From assembly GCA_043749225.1 (NCBI GenBank), contig JAYVEP010000211.1, positions 1-64,000 on the forward strand: a DNA stretch of 64,000 nt. The letters run 5' to 3'. The notes under the pieces were generated by a model. The model was not told the DNA's origin, made no database searches, and saw only the letters and a program-made list of their open reading frames with translations. Every line of letters starts with the position of its first letter. Positions within the stretch are counted from its first letter, which is position 1. Of this stretch, positions 51,621 to 60,228 are shown in pieces. Made by a program: the position numbers and the translations under genes. The DNA comes from JANXUC01 sp043749225. Its GTDB lineage: Bacteria > Acidobacteriota > Terriglobia > Terriglobales > Acidobacteriaceae.

Positions 51621-51871
51621 CTTTTTCCGTGCTGTTCCAAATAGTCCGCCAGTTGGGTCAACTTTTCCGAAGCCACCCGCATGGCCTTCGTCGAGTTGGT
51701 TCGGATTGCAGGCACCACCTCCGCATTGAGGTAGGCTATCAATTCCTGCGCTTCCTTCTCGATTCGCCCAGCCGCTTCGGTGACTTTCTGGTTCACATGC
51801 GGAGCCGCTTCGTGGATGCGTTCCTCCACTTTGCGAAATGTCTCTTCGACTTTTTGGCTGAAGTCCTGCAT
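51617..51871 (-). CDS. Small coiled-coil protein (84 aa)
   Basis: 84 residues, almost entirely helical and amphipathic: QDFSQKVEETFRKVEERIHE, HVNQKVTEAAGRIEKEAQEL. No signal peptide or membrane segment. Resembles small phasin-like or spacer proteins only in composition. Its TGA overlaps the RlpA start. GGAGGTCATTCC upstream of the ATG serves as Shine-Dalgarno. Confidence 0.65.
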   Translation of the reverse strand: MQDFSQKVEETFRKVEERIHEAAPHVNQKVTEAAGRIEKEAQELIAYLNAEVVPAIRTNSTKAMRVASEKLTQLADYLEQHGKS

Positions 51872-52050
51872 GGAATGACCTCCGGAAGAACTTCCCAGAG
51901 TGTACTACCTTGCGCTCGTTTCGCTGCATGCTCATCTCAACTTCCTTCCTTCGATCTTAAGGGGTTTAGAGGTTGTATAAGTCGCGATCATTGGCCGGGT
52001 TCTCCCGTGGTTAACACTGCGAAGGGCATGCGCGGGGTTTCCAAAATGAC

Positions 52051-52082
52051 GTAGGCCCAGGCGCCTCGCCCGGGCGCTCTTC
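52051..52082 (+). repeat. Dispersed repeat type F
   Basis: GTAGGCCCAGGCGCCTCGCC then CGGGCGCTCTT, upstream of mutY. Confidence 0.6.
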
Positions 52083-52129
52083 GAAGCGAAGCTTGCCCGA
52101 TCAAAGCGCTAGTCTCTAAAATTGAAGAA

Positions 52130-53170
52130 ATGCTTGTGCGCAAGAAATCGAGTGGCAAAGCCACATCTCACGAAAATCCGCTCGCCGAAGTAAAATCCCG
52201 CACCGCTTTCCGGCGCGCGCTGCTGAAATGGTATGACGGGAATAAGCGAGACTTGCCTTGGCGCAAGAATCGCGACCCCTACCGCGTCTGGCTCTCCGAG
52301 ATCATGCTCCAGCAGACAAGAGTCGCGGCCGTGATTGAAAAATATAATCAATTCCTGACGTCATTTCCAAATGTGGAAGCACTGGCAGTCGCGCCGCAGC
52401 CAGCCGTCCTAGCCGCATGGAGTGGCCTCGGTTACTACCGCCGAGCTCGCGCACTCCACGACGCTGCGCGCATTATCACGCAAGATTTGCACGGCAAGTT
52501 TCCGCACACAGCAGAAGCTTGGCGCGAATTGCCGGGCATCGGTCGTTACACTTCGGCAGCAATCGCCAGCATCGCATTCAATGAAAAGGCAGCTGTGGTC
52601 GATGGCAATGTAGAACGTGTGGTAGAAAGATTGCTAGGCCACCGCCTGCCCACGACGGAAGTCTGGGCCTTTGCGGAAGGCCTGCTCAGCCCACAGCGCC
52701 CCGGCGATTTCAATCAGGCCATGATGGAACTCGGTGCGACGGTGTGCATTCCTGGCGAACCAAAATGTCTGCTCTGCCCCGTCGCGAAACTTTGCCAAAC
52801 ACGCGGCAATTTGCCCGGAGGAGCCAAGTCCGCCAAGCTCACGAAGACCACCGTGTTCTATTCTCTCGATCATACGGATGGTAAAGTCAGGCTGACGCAG
52901 CGTTCCAAGCACGCCTCCGTCATGCCTGCCATGTGGGAACTTCCCGAGATTGCCGCGCCGAGCAGAGGTGAAAGTTCGCCGAAGGTTTGGCTTAAACTTA
53001 GGCATGGGATCATGACAACCGATTACGATGTACGAGTTGTCTGTGCGCCTCTGGTGGCTAGCGTGGGTAAGAGGCCGCCAGGGAGAAAGATTCCGGTCTC
53101 GGAGTTGAATACGATTCCGCTGACAGGTCTGGCGAGAAAGATTTTGCGAGCGGCACAAATTCTAGATTAA
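52130..53170 (+). CDS. mutY: A/G-specific adenine glycosylase MutY
   Basis: 346 residues. Removes adenine opposite 8-oxoguanine. DLPWRKNRDPYRVWLSEIML gives the catalytic Glu near residue 57; the helix-hairpin-helix ELPGIGRYTSAAIASIAF and VVDGNVERV carry the catalytic Asp; the [4Fe-4S] loop is CIPGEPKCLLCPVAKLC (C-x6-C-x2-C-x5-C). The C-terminal part is a NUDIX-like 8-oxoG-recognition domain. A -10-like TAAAAT ends 7 bases before the ATG; a leaderless start is possible. Confidence 0.93.
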   Translation: MLVRKKSSGKATSHENPLAEVKSRTAFRRALLKWYDGNKRDLPWRKNRDPYRVWLSEIMLQQTRVAAVIEKYNQFLTSFPNVEALAVAPQPAVLAAWSGLGYYRRARALHDAARIITQDLHGKFPHTAEAWRELPGIGRYTSAAIASIAFNEKAAVVDGNVERVVERLLGHRLPTTEVWAFAEGLLSPQRPGDFNQAMMELGATVCIPGEPKCLLCPVAKLCQTRGNLPGGAKSAKLTKTTVFYSLDHTDGKVRLTQRSKHASVMPAMWELPEIAAPSRGESSPKVWLKLRHGIMTTDYDVRVVCAPLVASVGKRPPGRKIPVSELNTIPLTGLARKILRAAQILD

Positions 53171-53254
53171 GAATCAGCAGTTGTCGTAAGAGCGGGAGGG
53201 CGCCATGTCCCTGCGAAGCTGGCCTTTAGGTTCCAAGCACACACGGGAGGACGG

Positions 53255-53752
53255 ATGACTACACTGACGGCCGGGGTCCAGGCTCCGCCATTCACGCTTT
53301 CCGCAATGGATGGCAAGAATTTCTCGCTGCAAGACGCTCTTTCGCGTGGCCCAGTCGCGCTGGTGTTCTTCAAGGTTTCCTGCCCGGTATGCCAGTATGC
53401 GTTCCCTCTGTACGAGCGTCTGTTCCAGGCCTACAAGAATCAGGGCGTCACGCTGGTTGGAGTTTCGCAGAACATAAAGAAAGACACGGAATTGTTCAAC
53501 AAGAATCTGGGCGTTACGTTCCCAGTTCTGCTTGACGACACCAAAACCTATTCTGCCTCCAACGCCTACGGACTGAGAACTGTCCCGACGCTGTTCTGGA
53601 TTGCGCAAGACTCCACTATCGAGATTTCTTCCGTCGGATGGAACAAGAAAGACTTCGAAGCTGTCAGCCAGAAAATGGCGGACGCTGGCAAAATCCCCCT
53701 TGCGTTACTCCTCCGCCCAGAAGAAAAAATCGCCGACTTCCGATTTGGTTGA
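53255..53752 (+). CDS. Peroxiredoxin/TlpA-like thiol protein
   Basis: 165 residues, thioredoxin fold: FTLSAMDGKNFSLQDALSRG, then LVFFKVSCPVCQYAFPLYE with the CPVC active site, VTLVGVSQNIKKDTELFNK, FPVLLDDTKTYSASNAYG and TVPTLFWI (cis-Pro). Acts as a peroxidase or disulphide oxidoreductase. No signal peptide, so cytosolic unless exported otherwise. Single gene after mutY; not obviously in the same operon. Confidence 0.85.
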   Translation: MTTLTAGVQAPPFTLSAMDGKNFSLQDALSRGPVALVFFKVSCPVCQYAFPLYERLFQAYKNQGVTLVGVSQNIKKDTELFNKNLGVTFPVLLDDTKTYSASNAYGLRTVPTLFWIAQDSTIEISSVGWNKKDFEAVSQKMADAGKIPLALLLRPEEKIADFRFG

Positions 53753-53896
53753 GGGTCCAAGAACTGATCCCGCGGTCGCGGGAGGAATCAGAGCAAGCCT
53801 AGGCGTCGCTTGCGAATTTTCCACCTGCTCGACACATTTGCGTACAATAAAGCGTTTCGCAAATCAGACGTCATTCGTGTCCTCGGGGAGAGTGGA

Positions 53897-55585
53897 ATGG
53901 GTAAGTCCATCGTGTTGTTGTTCGTGCTGTTGGGTCTGATCGCCAGCAATAGCTTTGCTGCTCCTGCTTCAGCCGGCAAAACTCTTCCCGTAAATCTGCC
54001 ACCCGCCGCATTTGCCGCGATGAAGACGATTGATCCAGAACACATCCGCTGGCAGGTCCGTTTTCTTTCGCACGATTTGCTGGAAGGGCGCGGTACCGGG
54101 CAACGTGGCGGCGACCTTGCCGCGGAATATATCGGTACACAATTTGCTCTCTCCGGCCTCAAGCCCGCTGGCGACAACGGTACCTATCTGCAGAAGGTCC
54201 CGATGGTTGGAATTGAAACGCAGCCCACCACCACCTACTCGCTTGTTCCAGATACAGGCGAAGCCATGAACCTGAAATATCGCGACGAATTTGTGGCGAC
54301 CGATGAATCGCAAAACTCTGAATCCGTAGTCGACGCGCCACTAATCTTCGTGGGCTACGGAATTTCCGCGCCGGAATATAACTGGAACGACTACAAAGGC
54401 GTCGACGTAAAAGGCAAGGTTCTGCTCATGCTCGTGAACGAGCCGCCATCCGACGATCCCAAATTCTTCAAAGGCAAGGCACTCACTTACTAGGGACGAT
54501 GGACCTATAAGTACGAAGAAGCAGCGCGTCGCGGCGCCGTCGGCGCAATACTGATTCACAAAACGGAAATGGCCAGCTACGGTTGGGATGTCGTACGAAA
54601 TTCCTGGTCGGGTGAGCGCTCGTATCTTCGCGCCGATAGCCGTCCAAAATTGAAAGTGGCGTCCTGGATTCATCTTGATGTAGCTCGAAAACTAGTGCAG
54701 TCGGCGCGCCTGGATGTCGACAAAATGATGTCGGCGGCACAATCGCGAGAGTTCTATCCAGTGACTTTATCAGCCCGGCTGAAGGCCCACATGGTCACCA
54801 AGATGCGTCCGTTCGAATCCAACAACGTCGTCGCAATACTGGAGGGTTCAGACCCCAAGCGCGTTGGTGAAGCGATCCTCTATACCGCGCACTATGATCA
54901 TTTCGGTATCCGCCCCGACATGCCCGGTGACAATATTTTTAACGGTGCCGCCGATAACGCGACCGGCTGCGGCATCTTGCTGGAGTTGGCCCACGCCTTT
55001 GCAACCGCGGGCCAGCATCCGCCGCGCTCCATCATATTTTCAGCTGTTACCGCGGAGGAACAAGGCTTGCGCGGGTCGGAATATCTTGGGCTTCATCCGC
55101 CAATACCAGCCAATCAAATTTCCTTAGATCTCAACTTCGACGCCGTCCCGCCCCTCGGCGAGCCGGAAGAAACGGACGTTTCAGGATCTGAACGGACTAA
55201 CTTTTATCCAATCGTGCAAGCGACTTCGAAAGACTTCAAGCTGGCTATCCGTCCCGACGCTCGCCCCGAAGCCGGACATTTCTACCGCTCCGATCATTTC
55301 AGCCTGGCCCGCGTTGGCATTCCTTCCTTCTCCGTGAATGCCGGAATGAAATACAAAGACCATCCCGCCGAGTGGGGCCTGCAACAAGCAGAAGAGTATT
55401 TGGACAAGCGCTACCACAAGCCGAGCGACGAATACACGCCTGAAATGGATTTCCGCAGCGACGCCGTGATCGCAAGGTTCGGCCTCGCCCTAGGTTGGAA
55501 AGCTGCTCTGCTTCCAGAACTGATTCAGTGGGAACCCGGTGACGAGTTTGAAGCGGCCAGAAGGAATGGCCCCAAGAATCCGTGA
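53897..55585 (+). CDS. M28-family zinc peptidase with PA domain, in-frame amber stop
   Basis: About 562 codons. Signal peptide (IVLLFVLLGLIASNSFAAPA), a protease-associated (PA) domain around VDAPLIFVGYGISAPEYNWN, and an M28 catalytic domain: TAHYDHFG, FNGAADNATGCGILLELAHA, SAVTAEEQGLRGSEYLG, YRSDHFSLARVGIPSF. Zinc ligands are visible as HYDH, the Asp of AADNA, EE and the later His. At 54491-54493 a TAG interrupts the PA domain (GKALTY, stop, GRWTYKYEEAA) where the reading frame otherwise continues unbroken. It is a nonsense mutation or base error; the second half opens again in frame from 54569. Otherwise an intact exported aminopeptidase-type gene. Confidence 0.85.
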
Positions 55586-55644
55586 CCTTGTTGTGGAGTC
55601 TTGTAAGACAATGCCACTTAAGCTCTTCAGGTTCTTCACCCAAG

Positions 55645-55680
55645 GCTTCCAGTGATCCTCCGTGCTCTCCGCGGTTAAGA
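55645..55680 (+). repeat. Dispersed repeat type E
   Basis: CCAGTGATCCTCCGTGCTCT followed by CCGCGGTTAAG, related to 4387-4412 and 6113-6148. Confidence 0.4.
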
Positions 55681-55759
55681 TGTTCGCAGAGTACAAAGGT
55701 AACCTGCTAACTCGCGTTCTTGCATGCTAGCCTCCTGATGGAGCGTTCTGTCAGCTGGC

Positions 55760-58030
55760 ATGCCTCGTATTCCCATTTTTAAGATTCGCGGTCGCCACGC
55801 ACCCGGCCCCGTTCCGGACCTGATTGGCTACGCCCCTATCCTGCCGCTGGAGGGCATTCAGCCCGGCGTCGATAACCTGCGCAGCGATGTCTACTTCAGT
55901 CCGAAATTCGTGGAGCAGATGCGGGCGCACCTGGCCCGACTGATCGTGCGCCACGGCGGCGTAGAACGTGTGCTCGACGAGCACAATGGCCCGGTCGAAC
56001 AGAAGCAAACACGCGAAATGTTTGTGCGTCCCGCGAACGCGCCAACCGCGCCGGCTCCTTCGCACGGGTTGTCGGTAGGGAAACGTCTTACGTCGGAGCC
56101 GCTTGATAGCAAAAGGCTGCTCACAGACATTCATCTCGCAATTCTCCGCGCAGCCAAAGACGAAGGAAAGATCTCTGTTGACTTGCTGGGACGCGTCGCC
56201 GTAATCAAGTTTCTTCGCAGCGAAAGTGTCGCGCAGTTTGCGGAAGTTCTGGAGCGTTGCCGCATCCGTCAAAAGGCCTACGAAGGCGTGCGCGAACAGC
56301 GCGCCCTCGAAATCCGTGAGAAGGTTGCCGCGTTCCAAGTCGGTAAAAAAAATGTCCTCCGCAAGACCATGCAGGAGATCTTGCAATCTCTGCGTGAAAT
56401 TGAAAAAGCAACGCTTGCACGTACTCGGCGCTCGATGTTCGACGATGCCGAGGCGCCAGGCTATGATCTGCTCCTGAATCCTCTGCTCTTCACAGAAGAC
56501 GGCCGTGACGACACCACCAACGCGGAGCAGTATGTTCTCTGGGGGAATTTTCAGCAAGATGTCGACCGATTCCCGGTGCTCCGCGCGCTCGCCGTAAAAT
56601 TCCTCCGTCAGTTAACCGCAGACCTTGAAACAGCCGACGACGAAACCATCGACAGCTGGCTGAGTGTTCCAAATAACGCACACGCCCTCGTAGGCAGTGG
56701 CACTCCCGGAGATGGCGCGGAAGCAAAAGCGGAGAGCTTCCGTCTGCAAACCTGGGTCAGCATGATTGAGCAGGAGCGCCTGTTCCCTTTCATTCTCGCC
56801 GCGTACGAGACGGTCCCACTACTGGCGGAGTACGGCAACCGCGTCAATCCTCAGCAATTGAAAAATGCCCTGATTTCTTCCCAGGAACTCGATCGTGTGG
56901 AAGCGCTGGTTCGCGATCAGGGCCGCTCAGCGACAGTCAACCTGCATGCCGCCGTGGATCGCATCGCAGCCTGCAGCAGCAACGACCGCGCACGCACTGC
57001 TGCACGGTTTCTCTTTGATCTCATGCGCTACCACCGCGATCTGCGCCGCCTCGAAGCGCTCAACGCCACTGCGGATTCCGTCAATGTAGTCCAGAACGAG
57101 CGCATGCGGGAACTCTCCTCAGTCAACGGTTTGCTGCATGAATTCCTTCTAGCCGAAGAGACGTCGAAGAATTCGGAAAGCTTGGCCCGGCACGTAATTC
57201 TTAAAGCTGATGTGCGTGATTCCACTGACCTGACGCGCTCGCTCGTGCGGCTGGGACTCAATCCAGCGTCTTATTTCAGTCTGAATTTCTACGACCCCGT
57301 AAACCAGTTGCTGGCTCGCTACAAAGCTCAAAAAGTCTTTCTCGAAGGCGACGCCATCATCCTTTCATTAATGGAAAACGAAGGCGAAGCCGGTTTCCTG
57401 GTTAGCCGCGCCTGCGCTCTCGCCCGCGACATGATTGAGATTGTGCGTGGCTACAATCAACGCCTGAAACAGTCGGGCCTGCCGACAATCGAACTCGGGC
57501 TCGGCATCGCTTATCAGGATTCCGCGCCGCTGTTCCTCCTGGATGGCGACCGTCCTATCATGATTTCCGACGCCATCAACGACAGCGACCGCCTGTCTTC
57601 CTGCAGCAAGATTGCGCGCAGGGCCATGCAGGGCCAAGCCGCAGAATTCAACGTCTATGCGTTCCAGACGGTTGACGACGCTCCCGTGGGAGACACTTTC
57701 CTGGAACTCTTCGCCCAATACAACATCGATGGCATTCGCCTCAGCGAAGCTGCGTTCCAGAAACTGCAAAAAGAGATTTCGCTCGTGCCCTGCGCCTTCG
57801 AAGCACCAAGACTTTGGGATGGCGAACACGCCCAAATCTTTCATGGCCTGGTGCCGGTAGATCGCGAAGTCTTCCGCCCGATCCTGGTCCGCGAAGGCCA
57901 CATCGCCCTAGCCGACCCTCGCGACTACTCCGTACACGGATGGACCCAGCAAAAGTATTACGAGGTGTGTACCAACGCGGCACTCTACGCGAAGTTGGCG
58001 GGGGAAAAGGGCACTGGAGCGAAGGGCTAG
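55760..58030 (+). CDS. Large protein with degenerate class III cyclase-like domain
   Basis: 756 residues, no signal peptide. The N-terminal ~470 residues are helical with no family I recognise (FEVLERCRIRQKAY-type coils, LRREIEKATLARTRRS). From about 480 the pattern resembles a class III nucleotide cyclase: LKADVRDSTDLTRSLV with one metal-binding Asp, a long gap, then VFLEGDAIILSLMENEGEAG near 527-546, and LPTIELGLGIAY. Typical cyclases keep GG and further Asp, which are weak here, so activity is doubtful. May act as a signalling or adaptor protein. Start ATG 55760; single gene. Confidence 0.6.
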   Translation: MPRIPIFKIRGRHAPGPVPDLIGYAPILPLEGIQPGVDNLRSDVYFSPKFVEQMRAHLARLIVRHGGVERVLDEHNGPVEQKQTREMFVRPANAPTAPAPSHGLSVGKRLTSEPLDSKRLLTDIHLAILRAAKDEGKISVDLLGRVAVIKFLRSESVAQFAEVLERCRIRQKAYEGVREQRALEIREKVAAFQVGKKNVLRKTMQEILQSLREIEKATLARTRRSMFDDAEAPGYDLLLNPLLFTEDGRDDTTNAEQYVLWGNFQQDVDRFPVLRALAVKFLRQLTADLETADDETIDSWLSVPNNAHALVGSGTPGDGAEAKAESFRLQTWVSMIEQERLFPFILAAYETVPLLAEYGNRVNPQQLKNALISSQELDRVEALVRDQGRSATVNLHAAVDRIAACSSNDRARTAARFLFDLMRYHRDLRRLEALNATADSVNVVQNERMRELSSVNGLLHEFLLAEETSKNSESLARHVILKADVRDSTDLTRSLVRLGLNPASYFSLNFYDPVNQLLARYKAQKVFLEGDAIILSLMENEGEAGFLVSRACALARDMIEIVRGYNQRLKQSGLPTIELGLGIAYQDSAPLFLLDGDRPIMISDAINDSDRLSSCSKIARRAMQGQAAEFNVYAFQTVDDAPVGDTFLELFAQYNIDGIRLSEAAFQKLQKEISLVPCAFEAPRLWDGEHAQIFHGLVPVDREVFRPILVREGHIALADPRDYSVHGWTQQKYYEVCTNAALYAKLAGEKGTGAKG

Positions 58031-58039
58031 GCACGTATA

Positions 58040-58062
58040 GGGCAAGCATTCCTGCTCGTCGA
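58040..58062 (+). repeat. Dispersed repeat type B
   Basis: GGGCAAGCATTCCTGCTCGT, adjacent to a type A copy. Confidence 0.55.
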
Positions 58063-58079
58063 CGCTTTGGATCGTGTGG

Positions 58080-58101
58080 CGCGGACACTCTTGTCCGTGG
58101 C
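58080..58101 (+). repeat. Dispersed repeat type A
   Basis: CGCGGACACTCTTGTCCGTG, as at 550 and 1993. Confidence 0.6.
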
Positions 58102-58409
58102 TTTTGACTTTGCTCTTGATCCCGGTCGGCTGCCCCACTCTTCCTGCTTTGCTTGTCCTCGCGTCGAATACACAAAGGCGGGTAGCCTAGGCTCTTGATC
58201 TCTCTCACCCACCCTTTGTGTTGACGATGCTGGCGAGATCAAAAGCAAAGGGTGGGCCACCCGGCCCGTCCACTTCTGTCCAGCGCGTCCGGCTTCGAGT
58301 CCAATGGCGTAGTCCATCTTCTTCATGGAGTGCTCCATAACACGGTCAAGTATAGGGCTGGTGCCTCGGCCGCCGCTCCAAGACAGTTCTGGGTAAGTCA
58401 CCGAGAAGA

Positions 58410-58415
58410 TATAAT
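58410..58415 (+). promoter_or_regulatory. -10 box (TATAAT) of the DUF2165 gene
   Basis: Perfect TATAAT ending 6 bases before GTG 58422, with no Shine-Dalgarno sequence. Confidence 0.5.
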
Positions 58416-58421
58416 TCGCGC

Positions 58422-58940
58422 GTGGGACAACCTATGCGGCATGTAATCGCGCTTCGCCTTTCCAAAGCGGTTCTCGTTTTTGCAATCGCACTTTTCTACA
58501 CGATTCTGGTCCTAAACAACCTCACGGATTACGGCTCCAACTACGAGTTTGTCCGCCACGTCCTGATGATGGACTCAACCCTTCCGGGGAACCACGTCAT
58601 GTGGCGCGCCGTCAATTCGCCGCTAGTACATACGGTCTTCTACATCGGCATCATCGCCTGGGAATCAGTCACTATGCTTTTATGCTGGTGGGCTGGTGTT
58701 CGGTTGCTGAAATCGTATCGTGCTGACAGGGCGCAATTCGCCGCTGGGCTGAACGTCGCCGTGATTGCGCTGACGACGAGCCTGCTGATGTGGTTGGTGG
58801 CATTCCTCGATGTCGGGGGCGAATGGTTTCTAATGTGGCAATCGAAAATCTGGAATGGGCAGGAAGAGGCATTCCGAATGTTTACCATTGTCGGTATGGT
58901 GTTTTTGGTTGTGGTCCAACGCGAGCCAACTCCCGATTAA
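58422..58940 (+). CDS. DUF2165-family membrane protein
   Basis: 172 residues, four membrane helices: SKAVLVFAIALFYTILVLNN, HTVFYIGIIAWESVTMLLCW, VAVIALTTSLLMWLVAFLDV and MFTIVGMVFLVVVQ. The MWRAV and EAFRMF sequences fit the DUF2165 family of small predicted inner-membrane proteins with no known function. Start at GTG 58422, or ATG 58434 with four fewer residues. No Shine-Dalgarno for either; the TATAAT at 58410 favours a leaderless GTG. Confidence 0.8.
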   Translation: MGQPMRHVIALRLSKAVLVFAIALFYTILVLNNLTDYGSNYEFVRHVLMMDSTLPGNHVMWRAVNSPLVHTVFYIGIIAWESVTMLLCWWAGVRLLKSYRADRAQFAAGLNVAVIALTTSLLMWLVAFLDVGGEWFLMWQSKIWNGQEEAFRMFTIVGMVFLVVVQREPTPD

Positions 58941-59267
58941 TCGGCAAACCTTCTTTTGAGGGGTTACTTCCCGCTTGCCCGTGATCCAGAATTTTCTTGA
59001 AACGATTCACACAAGCCAGCTTATTAGTATTGATCTCCCAAGCATACCTTTGCAGGCACTGGTTCGAGATGGTGGATAGGATCGCTCAGGGACTGCAAGA
59101 TGTGGAAAAATCAGATAGGGCCGCAGATGAACCCCCTTGCACGCGGATAACGAACGCGGATAACCTACGGTGTTTTCCATCGGCGTTCATCCGCGTTCAT
59201 TGGGGGCACCCACTGGATTCGCCGTGGAAGGACTGGGACAGAAGGACTGGGACATAAGGACAACGCC
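58941..59267. other. Gene-free interval with repeated 'CGCGGATAACGAACGCGGATAA' text
   Basis: Contains direct repeats CACGCGGATAACGAACGCGG and the complementary form GGCGTTCATCCGCGTTCAT at 59137-59203, and a tandem pair of GGAAGGACTGGGACA units at about 59226-59260, just before the GreB-like gene. No gene seen. Confidence 0.5.
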
Positions 59268-59885
59268 ATGCGGAAAGGGTCTACGAGAAAACCACAACCG
59301 GACGAGCCGAAAGCCGACGAGCCCGCGACGCCCGTCAAGAACTACATAACGCGGAGCGGGCTCCAGCGCCTCAAAGATGAGCACCAGTTTCTGCTCACCA
59401 GAGAACGCCCGGCCGTGACGGAAGTGGTGGCGTGGGCTGCCAGCAATGGCGATCGCAGTGAAAACGCCGATTACCAATACGGCAAGCGGCGGCTGCGGCA
59501 GATCGATGGGCGGATTCGCTTTCTCTCGAAGCGAATCGAAGCCGCGGAAGTGGTCGACCCGGAAGCTCCGAGAGCGGGCCAGGCGGCGACGAGGGCATTC
59601 TTCGGAGCGACCGTGCGCTATGCCAATGCCGCGGGAGTATCGCGCGTGGTGAGTATCGTAGGCACCGACGAGATCGATCTCGAGCGCAACTACATCAGTT
59701 GGGTGTCACCTCTGGGGCGCGCGTTGATGAAGTCGGCAGCCGGGGACAGCGTAGTCCTTCAATTGCCCGGCGGTACGGAATACCTGACCGTGCTGGAAGT
59801 GCGTTACGAGCGCATTCCTGTGGAACCGTTCCGTGAACCAGTTGGATCCGAGGCCTCGGCAAAGGGACTTCCTCGCCGACGCTAA
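59268..59885 (+). CDS. greB: GreA/GreB-family transcription elongation factor
   Basis: 205 residues. Rescues stalled RNA polymerase by stimulating transcript cleavage. NYITRSGLQRLKDEHQFLLT and AASNGDRSENADYQYGKRRL give the acidic coiled-coil tip (Asp-Arg-Ser-Glu), then LRQIDGRIRFLSKRI; a C-terminal FKBP-like domain with ISWVSPLGRALM and LEVRYERIP. The N-terminus is extended by ~25 charged residues. Shine-Dalgarno AAGGA 7 bases before ATG. A terminator follows. Confidence 0.9.
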   Translation: MRKGSTRKPQPDEPKADEPATPVKNYITRSGLQRLKDEHQFLLTRERPAVTEVVAWAASNGDRSENADYQYGKRRLRQIDGRIRFLSKRIEAAEVVDPEAPRAGQAATRAFFGATVRYANAAGVSRVVSIVGTDEIDLERNYISWVSPLGRALMKSAAGDSVVLQLPGGTEYLTVLEVRYERIPVEPFREPVGSEASAKGLPRRR

Positions 59886-59913
59886 TTCACTTGACGAAGG
59901 TTAGCGAGGCGGC

Positions 59914-59945
59914 ACCGGGGAAGGTTCCGTCTGTCCCCGGTTTTC
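59914..59945 (+). terminator. Rho-independent terminator after the GreB-like gene
   Basis: ACCGGGGA / TCCCCGGT arms followed by TTTCT, 29 bases after the stop. Confidence 0.75.
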
Positions 59946-60051
59946 TCCTAAATTCCCGAGAATCTTGGCAAAGATGCGAGCCGCTCGGGTGCTCGCCAGC
60001 AGCGCGTGGCCGCCTAAGCCTTCGGTGCACCCCGATGCTATCGTCAATTCA

Positions 60052-60059
60052 CTATTTAG
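60052..60059 (+). repeat. 8-bp target-site duplication (left copy) of the IS1595-type element
   Basis: CTATTTAG. An identical copy is at 62705-62712, on the other side of the element. Confidence 0.85.
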
Positions 60060-60083
60060 GGCAGTAATATATCAGCCTCATCA
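60060..60083 (+). repeat. Left terminal inverted repeat of the IS1595-type element
   Basis: Begins GGCAGTAATATAT and ends CCTCATCA. Compare the right end 62681-62704 on the complementary strand. Confidence 0.8.
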
Positions 60084-60147
60084 AATTCTGGTAGTTTAGA
60101 GGGTGCCGTGACAGGAGAGGCTTGACGCGAATGTTAGGCTGGAAATG

Positions 60148-60172
60148 GAAAAGCCCCGATGCCAGTCGGGGC
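60148..60172 (-). terminator. Terminator for minus-strand passenger genes
   Basis: On the minus strand, GCCCCGACTGGCATCGGGGC followed by TTTTCC, about 57 bases after the stop of the 60229-60744 gene. Confidence 0.75.
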
Positions 60173-60228
60173 CTCAGTGAGATTGCCTCTCAAGCGCAGA
60201 TTAGCGCAACGGGGGCGGCATGTCAAAT

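Larger units (their letters stand above)
58031..58421. other. Gene-free interval with dispersed repeats
   Basis: Between the cyclase-like gene and DUF2165. Type B (58040-58062) and type A (58080-58101) repeats lie side by side, as they do at 550-630. The rest shows no recognisable feature apart from a TATAAT at 58410. Confidence 0.55.

Noticed and set aside
50799..51935. 378-residue RlpA frame
   Set aside because: Its N-terminal ~105 codons overlap the 84-aa gene in another frame; TTG 51620 gives a proper lipoprotein start.
54491..54493. TAG as a programmed pyrrolysine or selenocysteine-like codon in the M28 gene
   Set aside because: TAG is not a selenocysteine codon; no pyrrolysine machinery is visible, the site is in a PA domain not an active site, and a single-base change to Tyr explains it.
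59137..59203. CRISPR-like array
   Set aside because: Only two or three short copies with no regular spacer length.
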